The notes under the pieces: generated by a model
Told to the model about the DNA's origin: nothing
The model's input: the letters and a program-made list of their open reading frames with translations, nothing else
Database searches by the model: none
Shown here: positions 1 through 5,069 of the stretch, in pieces
Layout of the letters: every line of letters begins with the position of its first letter
How positions within the stretch are numbered: the first letter of the stretch is position 1
Made by a program: the position numbers and the translations under genes
Assembly: GCA_964245495.1 (NCBI GenBank)
Contig: CAXTNC010000174.1
Coordinates: forward strand, 1-6,946
DNA: 6,946 nucleotides
Direction: 5' to 3'
Source of the DNA: LMUY01 sp964245495
GTDB lineage: Bacteria; Pseudomonadota; Alphaproteobacteria; Acetobacterales; Acetobacteraceae

Positions 1-37
1 TCGTCATCCATCCATGCAAAATGGGAACATGCCTCAA

Positions 38-50
38 GCCCTAACAGGGC
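38..50. repeat. Short hairpin next to the IS630 target site
   Basis: A perfect 5-bp inverted repeat with a 3-base loop (GCCCT-AAC-AGGGC) ends one base before the CTAG that borders the IS1182 element. The same TA was the original IS630 target, so the hairpin belonged to the chromosomal sequence before either insertion. It may be chance, or a structure that attracted the insertion. No gene is visible in positions 1-50. Confidence 0.4.
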
Positions 51-54
51 CTAG

Positions 55-72
55 CAGCCTGTCGGGTTGGGG
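55..72 (+). repeat. Left terminal inverted repeat of the IS1182 element
   Basis: Eighteen bases match the reverse complement of 1489-1506 without mismatch; the match stops at base 73. This is the likely binding and cleavage site of the transposase. Confidence 0.9.
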
Positions 73-149
73 TATCCTGTAGCGGCATTCTGCGGCAAGC
101 TGCGGGCCTGTCGAGTTTCATCCCGTTCAACCGTGACCAGTCTTTTCTG

Positions 150-1451
150 ATGCCGCCGGACCTCAAGTCCTGGCTGCCGGAGGACGACCTGGCGCATTTC
201 ATGGTGGTGGTGGTGGAGCGGGTGCCGCTCGCCGCGTTCGAGGTTCCCCGGCGGACGGGCGGCAAGCTGCAATACCATCCGCGGCTGATGCTGGCCTTGC
301 TGATCCACTGCTATGCCAACGGCCTCTTCTCGTCCCGCCGGATCGAGCGTGCGACCTATCGGGACGTCGCGGTGCGGTTTGTCGCGGCCAACCTGCACCC
401 GGACCACGACACTGTCGCCACCTTCCGGCGCACCAACAAGGCGGCGATCGAGGCGGCATTCCTCCATGTCCTGCTGCTCGCACGCGAGGCCGGGCTGCTG
501 CGGCTCGGCACGGTGTCGATCGACGGCACCAAGATCGACGCCGACGCGTCCAAGACCCGGTCCGTGCGCTACGACCGTGCCACGGTGCTGCGCGCCAAGC
601 TGGCCGCCGACATCGCGGCGCTGACCGCCCAGGCGGAGGCGGCCGACAGCGCAGACCAGGACCCGCAGGCGCTGCCAGCCGAGTTGGCCCGGCGCGGCGC
701 GCTGAAAGCCAAGCTCGATGCCGCCTGCGCGCGCCTGCAAGCCGAGGCACGTGCACAGGCCGAGGCCGCCCGGCCCGCACATGAGGCGAAGAAAGCCGCA
801 TACGATGCCAAGACAGGACGCCGCGGCCGTGCGCCCAAGCCTGCGGACGACGTGCCGCCGCCCGACCGACAGAGCAACCTGACCGACCCGGACAGCGCGT
901 TGATGCGCCGCTCGGACGCGCACGAATGCCGCCAGGCCTACAACGCCCAGGCCGTGGTCTGTGCCGAGGGCGCCCAACTGATCCTGGCCACCAACCTAGT
1001 CGCCACCACGGCGGACGCGCCGAGCTTTGCCGCCACCATCCTCGCGATGCAGACAACCGTCGGCCTGCCCCGCACGGTCCTGGCCGACACCGGCTATGCC
1101 AGCGGCAAGGCCGTCGCCGACCTGCAGGCGCGCGGGATCGAGCCACTGGTGGCGATCGGGCGAACACAGCAGCAGCGCCCCTACGATTTCCGGCCGCCCG
1201 CGTCGCCCAAGGTGCCACGGCGGATCACTGAGCCTTGGCGCCTGGCAATGAAAGCCAGGCTGGACCAAGACGATGCCAAGACCCTCTACAAACAACGCAA
1301 ACAGACAGTCGAGCCGGTGTTCGGCATCGTCAAGAGTGCCATGGGCTTCACCCGCTTCCACCTGCGCGGCATCCACAGCGTCGCCGCCGAATGGACCCTG
1401 GTCACCCTGGCTTACAACTGCCGACGCATCAATCGCATGCTCGCAGCATAA
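150..1451 (+). CDS. IS1182-family DDE transposase
   Basis: This enzyme cuts and joins the element ends during transposition. Counting from the ATG at 150 it has 433 residues. The N-terminal part (PPDLKSWLPEDDLAHF, residues 2-17) is the typical IS1182 helical region. The catalytic acids appear intact: Asp125 in VSIDGTKIDADASK, Asp313 in LADTGYASGK, and Glu388 in RKQTVEPVFGIVK followed by GFTRFHLRG. An alanine-rich, probably coiled insertion lies at about 140-225, before the family motif LTDPDSALM (244-252). The ATG is probably not the true start. The frame is open from 45, and family-like residues (SSFIPFNRDQSFL) precede it, starting at a CTG codon at 108. Either CTG is used, or an original ATG or GTG has mutated. 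No convincing ribosome site is seen at either position. Apart from that the gene looks intact. Confidence 0.92.
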   Translation: MPPDLKSWLPEDDLAHFMVVVVERVPLAAFEVPRRTGGKLQYHPRLMLALLIHCYANGLFSSRRIERATYRDVAVRFVAANLHPDHDTVATFRRTNKAAIEAAFLHVLLLAREAGLLRLGTVSIDGTKIDADASKTRSVRYDRATVLRAKLAADIAALTAQAEAADSADQDPQALPAELARRGALKAKLDAACARLQAEARAQAEAARPAHEAKKAAYDAKTGRRGRAPKPADDVPPPDRQSNLTDPDSALMRRSDAHECRQAYNAQAVVCAEGAQLILATNLVATTADAPSFAATILAMQTTVGLPRTVLADTGYASGKAVADLQARGIEPLVAIGRTQQQRPYDFRPPASPKVPRRITEPWRLAMKARLDQDDAKTLYKQRKQTVEPVFGIVKSAMGFTRFHLRGIHSVAAEWTLVTLAYNCRRINRMLAA

Positions 1452-1488
1452 ACAGGCCCAAAGCCAACTTCAGCCCACATCCGACCAG

Positions 1489-1506
1489 CCCCAACCCGAC
1501 AGGCTG
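1489..1506 (-). repeat. Right terminal inverted repeat of the IS1182 element
   Basis: This is the perfect reverse complement of 55-72. It is followed directly by CTAG (1507-1510), the second copy of the probable target duplication. Confidence 0.9.
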
Positions 1507-1581
1507 CTAGAGCGGTTTTCGTGAGGGTCTGGCGGATTGGTTTGGGGTTGCGGGCGTTGGGTGGGCTTTGCGGAGGCTGTG

Positions 1582-2133
1582 ATGCCGCGACCGTATTTGG
1601 CTGACCTGCGCGAACGCGCGCTGCTGGCTTGTGAGTTTGGCGAGGGCGGCTGCGCCGAGGTGGCGCGACGCTTCCGGGTTGGCGTCTTGACCCTGCGGCT
1701 GCGGCGCAAGCAGGCGCGCTGCGAGGGGCGGCGTGCGCCTTTGCCGATGGGGCGCGGCCCGGCTCCGCTCGGGGGCAGGCTTGCGGCGCTGGCTGAATGC
1801 GCGGCCGAGCGCACGGATGCGACGCTGGCCGAGTATGCCGACATGCTGGCTCGGCGCACCGGTGAGCGGCGCAGCGCGGCTGTGATCTGCCGGGGACTGA
1901 AGCAACTGGGCTGGGTGCGCAAGCAAAGACGCTGCGGGCCAGCGAGCAGGGCCGTGCGGACGTGGCTGCCGCCCGGGCCGCATGGCGGGCCGAGGCAGGC
2001 GGGATCGACCCGGCACGGCTGGTCTTCCTCGACGAAAGCGGCTTTGACACACGCCTTGTCCGCACCCACGCCCGCGCCCCGCACGGCCAGCGCGCGCACG
2101 GCCAGGCGCCAGGCGGACACTGGCAGCGGCTGA
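1582..2133 (+). CDS. IS630-family transposase, N-terminal part (OrfA)
   Basis: This is the DNA-binding half of the transposase. It begins MPRPYLADLRERALLACEFG, the usual IS630 opening. The ATG at 1582 is chosen because GGAGG (1572-1576) sits five bases before it and homology begins there, although the frame is open from 1537. A helix-turn-helix-like region (about residues 15-45) and a second, winged-helix-like region (about 70-115, ending LGWVRKQ) are visible. Family-like sequence stops near base 1926. The catalytic half then continues in the -1 frame, and the remaining residues of this frame to the TAG at 2131-2133 look unrelated. Joining the two parts at CAA-AAG (around 1924-1928) would give one protein of about 318 residues, the normal family length. 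The shift may be programmed, as in some IS630 relatives, but only three A residues are present, so the loss of one A is at least as likely. Confidence 0.75.
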   Translation: MPRPYLADLRERALLACEFGEGGCAEVARRFRVGVLTLRLRRKQARCEGRRAPLPMGRGPAPLGGRLAALAECAAERTDATLAEYADMLARRTGERRSAAVICRGLKQLGWVRKQRRCGPASRAVRTWLPPGPHGGPRQAGSTRHGWSSSTKAALTHALSAPTPAPRTASARTARRQADTGSG

Positions 2134-2537
2134 GCCTGCTCGGCGCCCTGGCGCTGGACGGCCTTTGCGCCGCCATGACGGTGGCCGCTGCGACCGGCAC
2201 GGATGTGTTCCTCGCCTTTGTCACGCAGGTGCTCATCCCCGCCCTCGCACATCGCAGGCCCGATGCGGTCGTCGTCATGGACAACCTTGCCGCCCACAAA
2301 GCCGCCGTCATGCGCAAGGCCTTCGAGCAAGCCGGGATCAGCTACCGCTACCTGCCCGCTTACTCGCCAGACATGAACCCCATCAAGCAGGCTTGGTCCA
2401 AGCTGAAAACCAACCTGTGCGCCAGGGCAGCCCGGTCCCGTGAAGCCCTCGAACACGCCATCCCTGACGCCCTCGCAGCCATCACCCCCAGCAACGCCCA
2501 AGGCTGGTTCCGCCATGTAGGCTACCCGCCAAACTAA
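1926..2537 (+). pseudogene. IS630-family transposase, catalytic DDE part (OrfB), Glu replaced by Lys
   Basis: This is the catalytic (DDE_3) half, in the -1 frame relative to OrfA. Family-like residues start at KTLRASEQGRADVA (from 1926). The first possible independent ATG at 1980 and the GTG at 1962 both fall after the domain has begun, so it is better read as a continuation of OrfA than as a separate gene. The first Asp is in LVFLDESGFD (codon 2031-2033) and the second in VVVMDNLAAHKA (codon 2280-2282). The third motif reads YSPDMNPIKQAWSKLK, where the family has NPIE; the Lys codon AAG is at 2385-2387, one G-to-A change from GAG. Loss of that metal-binding acid should abolish cleavage even if frameshifting restores the fusion. 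It ends with TAA inside the right terminal repeat. Confidence 0.82.
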
Positions 2538-2618
2538 CCCGCAATTCGCTCTAACAGCCAAAATGGCCGTCAGAAGCCCGCCTTAGTGTATGTTTTCGCA
2601 GCGATGGGCCTTCGAGCC

Positions 2619-3134
2619 CTATGAGGGCGGCGAAGTTGTCTTGAAAGACGCCTGCGCCTGCGCGTCGTGGCCGGGGTGGCGCGGGCGCGCGACCAGGCGG
2701 CAAAAGCCGAGCCGGCGCAGCACGGTGCTGATGCTGCGTTCGGCCAGCACGACGCCGAACTTGGCCTCGATCGCCCGCGCGAGGTCGGCCCGGCGCCAGC
2801 GCACCACGCCATGTTCAGCCAGGACAGGCCCGTGCCGGACCCACTCGGCCACCTCAGCCTCCTGCTCAGGCAAGAGAAACCGCTTGGGTCCGAACTCGCC
2901 GGGCCGATCCGTCAGCCCAGCCAATTCCTCCTCGTTGTAGCGATGCACCCAATCACGCAGCGTCTGCCTGTCCATGCCAGTCGCCTGCGCCGCTTGTGTG
3001 CGGGTGACACCTTCCAGCACAAGAGCCAGCGCAAGCATGCGTCGTGATGCGGCAACGCTCACCGCCCACCGTGCCTCCCGGCGCAGCCCAGCCGAGTCCA
3101 GGCCCAAACGGGTAATCTTGATCGGCGCTGCCAT
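2619..3134 (-). pseudogene. Truncated and frameshifted IS630-family transposase, N-terminal half
   Basis: A second transposase of a different IS630 subgroup from the one at 1510-2551. It starts MAAPIKITRLGLDSAGLRRE at 3134, with GGAGGT (3144-3139) ideally placed before the ATG, so that start is preferred to the in-frame ATG at 3176. A helix-turn-helix (about residues 45-70, GVTRTQAAQATGMDRQTLRDW) is followed by the linker RYNEEELAGLTDRPGEFG and a winged-helix domain (about 90-145, RRADLARAIEAKFGVVLAER through VLRRLGFCRLVARPRHPG). About 171 residues remain of roughly 340, and none of the catalytic acids is left. Near 2640 (reading SFKTTSPPS then stop) one base seems to be missing: in the next frame it would read NFAAL, as in relatives. 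Homology ends shortly after that. Without a right end the parent element cannot be delimited. Confidence 0.8.
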
Positions 3135-3138
3135 GCTG

Positions 3139-3144
3139 ACCTCC
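3139..3144 (-). promoter_or_regulatory. Shine-Dalgarno site of the truncated IS630 transposase
   Basis: GGAGGT on the minus strand with four bases to the ATG at 3134. It decides the start codon of the truncated transposase, whose family homology begins exactly there. Confidence 0.7.
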
Positions 3145-3203
3145 ACGAAGCGAGTGCAGAGCGCATAGAATCGCATCAGCGCCAGTCAGGGAATCCGTCG
3201 AGA

Positions 3204-3216
3204 GTCAGACGATTGT
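3204..3216 (+). repeat. 13-bp direct repeat, left copy
   Basis: GTCAGACGATTGT is repeated exactly at 4126-4138. One base inside this copy is CCGAGCG (3218-3224), and directly inside the other copy is its reverse complement CGCTCGG (4119-4125). The arrangement resembles a target duplication around inverted ends, but a 13-mer can recur by chance in a window of this size. No transposase lies between the copies. Confidence 0.4.
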
Positions 3217-3298
3217 GCCGAGCGTATTATGAGACCTGTACGCGGGTGTCCTAACGCGACACGGTACGCTCTGATTCAATACTGACCAAAGTTGGGGT

Positions 3299-3754
3299 TT
3301 AATTGGCAGATCCGCCGACTTCCTTGACCTGTATCTGCGTTTGAGGAACAGCACAGGAAAGGTGGCTTTCCATGATCTCCCCAAACGAGAGATCGGACAG
3401 ACATTCTGGAAGTGCAGCCCGCCGTCGCTCCTCTTCGGCCTCGCCCGTCGCCGTTACGCTCCAACTCGGACAGGAACCGTCCGCATCATGGCTTTGGCAG
3501 TAGCCCAGCGGAACACCATCGCCCCTGACCCATACAGCGCATCTTTTACCGCTTATCCTCTCGCATTGGCCGCCGATATCGCCTGGATAAAACAGCTGGC
3601 CTAGCAGGGGCGGCAGGCGCGGCGGTTCGGCAGGTCCCGAAACGCCACGGGGAAGATTTGAGGCGTTTGCGGCCGTTTCGCACCGCCAGCCGGCGTAGCG
3701 CATCGGCCAGCCGGGTCGGCCTCCCTGAACATCCCCAGACTGACCCGTACCCAT
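3299..3754 (-). CDS. Doubtful hypothetical protein, Cys-containing
   Basis: An open frame of up to 151 residues that I do not recognise. The distal part (from about LLGQLFYPGDIGGQCERI to VKEVGGSAN) looks more protein-like than the first third, with regularly spaced Cys residues (CERISGKRC, GYCQSHDADGSC, PECLSD, HLSC). There is no signal peptide, no convincing ribosome site before the first ATG (3754) or the internal ATG at 3700, and no known motif. It lies 12 bases beyond the stop of the small exported-protein gene on the same strand, so it could be a second gene of a pair or a frameshifted continuation of it. It may equally be a non-coding open frame. If it is rejected, the interval 3135-3766 holds no gene. 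Confidence 0.28.
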   Translation of the reverse strand: MGTGQSGDVQGGRPGWPMRYAGWRCETAANASNLPRGVSGPAEPPRLPPLLGQLFYPGDIGGQCERISGKRCAVWVRGDGVPLGYCQSHDADGSCPSWSVTATGEAEEERRRAALPECLSDLSFGEIMESHLSCAVPQTQIQVKEVGGSAN

Positions 3755-3766
3755 GTCGCGGGCCAG

Positions 3767-3988
3767 TCACGGGTCGCAAACCTGCCCATACGCTATAGCG
3801 CGGCTTTCCTTGCAGTAGAACGAAGCGCCGATGGCGCAGAATTTCAGGACCAACGTGCCGGAGTTGGGGAGCTTCTGATAGTGCCGAATGAAGTCCAATG
3901 GCTGAGCTTGGAAAACCGGCATAAGACAGGTTGCCATCGCGGCGAAGCTAAATGCAAACGCCTTAGTTCTATTCCATAGTCGGGCCAT
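3767..3988 (-). CDS. Small probable secreted or periplasmic protein, unknown function
   Basis: The product has 73 residues. It begins with a basic n-region (MARLWNRTK), a hydrophobic core (AFAFSFAAMATCLMPVF) and a possible signal peptidase I site after FQA (about residue 28), so export by the Sec route is likely. MATC is not a good lipobox. The remaining 45 or so residues (QPLDFIRHYQK to GQVCDP) contain three Cys (51, 59, 71), which could form a disulfide in the periplasm. The ATG at 3988 is preferred over the in-frame ATG at 4105 because the signal peptide begins there and GGAAAG precedes it by five bases. The gene lies in the lowest-GC part of the window. No family is recognised. The short mature part, and the open frame that resumes 12 bases downstream, leave open that it is the front of a longer broken gene. 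Confidence 0.5.
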   Translation of the reverse strand: MARLWNRTKAFAFSFAAMATCLMPVFQAQPLDFIRHYQKLPNSGTLVLKFCAIGASFYCKESRAIAYGQVCDP

Positions 3989-4125
3989 ATTGGCTTTCCA
4001 AAACTGGGGATTATGCGCTACGTAAAAGTGGTCACAAGGGGTCGGCTGGCCAAAGATCTCTTCTCTGATCAATCGCTTAATGTATCTCTGCGGGCCGGCC
4101 AGCACTTTCGCACTTGAGCGCTCGG

Positions 4126-4138
4126 GTCAGACGATTGT
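4126..4138 (+). repeat. 13-bp direct repeat, right copy
   Basis: Exact copy of 3204-3216, preceded directly by CGCTCGG (4119-4125), the reverse complement of CCGAGCG at 3218-3224. The two copies enclose the less GC-rich stretch. Confidence 0.4.
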
Positions 4139-4205
4139 CGCTGCCACCAAGGAGAGCGGGCCCTGCCGCCGTCCTGAAGCGGGGATGAGCGCGCACGACG
4201 CCGCC

Positions 4206-4233
4206 TTGACCATGGCTGCGCCCGGCCTAGGCT
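4206..4233 (+). promoter_or_regulatory. Possible sigma-70-type promoter giving a leaderless DUF3891 transcript
   Basis: TTGACC (4206-4211) is a good -35 element. After 16 bases comes TAGGCT (4228-4233), a weak -10. Transcription would begin at about 4239-4242, right at the ATG at 4240, which has no Shine-Dalgarno site. Leaderless translation would explain this. The -10 match is poor, so confidence is low. Confidence 0.3.
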
Positions 4234-4239
4234 CGACCG

Positions 4240-5007
4240 ATGCTGTTCCGCGAAGCCGCCGCCGTAGGCTATGGCAGTGACCCTCCCGTCCCGCTTGCGA
4301 TCAGCCAGCCCGCTCATGCCTGAATCTCGGGCCAAATCCTGCGGGCTTGGGCCGAGCCACTGGACGAAACGTTGCTCTTGGCCGCCGAGCAGCACGACAT
4401 AGCCTGGCTGGATTGGGAGGCTTCGCCCAGCTTCGACCCGCAAACCGGTCGTCCCCAGCTGTTCCCCGCGGTCGGCGCCGCCCAGCACGGCCCAATGTGG
4501 GCGCACGGTGTGGAGCGGGCGCTGGCCGCCTGGGGCCGGCGGGTCGCTCTGCTGGTCTCGCGCCACGGCAGCCTGATCTACAGCCGCTACCTCGAGCGGC
4601 ACCGGGTCGCGGCGGCCGATGCGGCGGCAGCTGACCATTACCGGGAGACGCAGGCCGCCTTGCAGGCTGGGTGGTCGAGGTCGCTGGGCCTCGATGCCGC
4701 GGCACTAGAGCACGATACAGGGATGATGGCGCTGTCCGACACGCTATCGCTGGCGCTTTGCGGCGACCTGGCGACTCCGTTGCAAGTCGAGCTTCCCGGC
4801 CGGGCCGCCCTGCGCCTGGCGACGACGCCGGGCGACCCGGCCGGCTTCACCCTCTCGCCGTGGCCATTCCGCGGCGAGGGGCTGGTGGTGGAGGCCGAGG
4901 CCCGGCCGATGCCGGCCGGAGGCCGTTTTGCTGACGAGGCGGCGATGCGCGCCTGGCTCGCCGGTCCGGACCGGGTGATGCTGCAGGCGCGGCTGACGCC
5001 GGACTGA
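4240..5007 (+). pseudogene. DUF3891-family protein gene with in-frame TGA at codon 28
   Basis: The family has no established function. Reading from the ATG at 4240 (the first start after an in-frame TAG at 4228) gives MLFREAAAVGYG...LAISQPAHA, then TGA (4321-4323), then ISGQILRAW, all in one frame to the TGA at 5005-5007. That makes 255 codons, close to the family's usual size. Recognised family features are QPAHA-x-ISGQILRAW near the N-terminus, AAEQHDIAWLDWE (about 47-59), the segment FDPQTGRPQLF, and a later MALSDTLSLALCGDL. Relatives carry Trp or Arg at the stop position as I recall, so TGG-to-TGA or CGA-to-TGA would explain it. Restarting internally, for example at TTG 4372, would lose the conserved N-terminal motif. 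The gene ends 62 bases before the binding-protein gene, on the same strand. Confidence 0.75.
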
Positions 5008-5021
5008 CGGTGCCTGGCTGC

Positions 5022-5037
5022 TGGCACGGTGTTCGCA
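5022..5037 (+). promoter_or_regulatory. Candidate sigma-54 (-24/-12) promoter of the BMP transporter operon
   Basis: TGGCACGGTGTTCGCA matches the consensus TGGCACG-N4-TTGCA with one mismatch (TCGCA for TTGCA), and the invariant GG and GC are exactly ten bases apart. The predicted start of transcription, near 5048, leaves a leader of about 22 bases that just includes the ribosome site at 5054-5060. Sigma-54 control would fit a transporter for nitrogen-rich substrates such as purines. No enhancer site is identified. Confidence 0.45.
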
Positions 5038-5053
5038 TATTCTATCCCAGCAC

Positions 5054-5060
5054 GGAGAGG
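5054..5060 (+). promoter_or_regulatory. Ribosome binding site of the BMP substrate-binding protein gene
   Basis: GGAGAGG lies nine bases before the ATG at 5070. It selects that start, where the signal peptide begins, over the in-frame ATG at 5010. Confidence 0.65.
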
Positions 5061-5069
5061 GACCACATC

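Larger units (their letters stand above)
55..1506 (+). mobile_element. IS1182-family insertion sequence, apparently complete
   Basis: The element is 1452 bp. Its ends are perfect 18-bp inverted repeats (left CAGCCTGTCGGGTTGGGG at 55-72, right copy at 1489-1506). CTAG lies directly outside each end (51-54 and 1507-1510) and is read here as a 4-bp target duplication. A single transposase gene fills the element. The right CTAG takes its final G from the neighbouring IS630 element, which indicates that this element inserted into the left junction of that one. If CTAG is instead part of the ends, the repeats are 22 bp. Confidence 0.88.
1510..2551 (+). mobile_element. IS630-family insertion sequence, probably inactive
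   Basis: The element is 1042 bp between two TA dinucleotides (1508-1509 and 2552-2553), as expected for the IS630/Tc1/mariner group, which duplicates TA. The ends form an imperfect 26-bp inverted repeat (1510-1535 and 2526-2551) with 18 matches by my alignment: GAGCG at the outer tips and TGGCGG at the inner edge. The right repeat contains the transposase stop codon. The transposase reading frame is split, and the third catalytic acid is replaced by Lys, so the copy should not move by itself. Confidence 0.85.
3989..4239. other. Intergenic stretch between divergent genes
   Basis: This lies between the minus-strand small exported-protein gene and the plus-strand DUF3891 gene, so promoters for both should be here. 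GC rises from about 50 % on the left to the window norm on the right near 4130, close to the right copy of the 13-bp repeat. Apart from that repeat and the candidate promoter before 4240 I see no gene, RNA or strong terminator. Confidence 0.5.

Noticed and set aside
51..977. Long minus-strand open frame of 308 codons opposite the IS1182 transposase
   Set aside because: It is antisense to a well-supported transposase, its residues are Gly/Arg/Val-rich low-complexity, and it crosses the left terminal repeat. It is a shadow caused by high GC.
1470..2561. Minus-strand open frame of 363 codons opposite the IS630 element
   Set aside because: It is antisense to recognisable transposase sequence and spans the ends of two separate elements, so it cannot be an ancestral gene.
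3237..3267. Hairpin-like GTGTC...GACAC with outer GTAC repeats, considered as a terminator or an IS end
   Set aside because: The 5-bp stem has an asymmetric internal loop further out and no T-run, and there is no partner end on the other side of the IS630 remnant.
3341..3604. Plus-strand open frame of 87 codons
   Set aside because: It starts at a non-ATG codon without a ribosome site and has no recognisable motif. It is opposite an equally doubtful minus frame.
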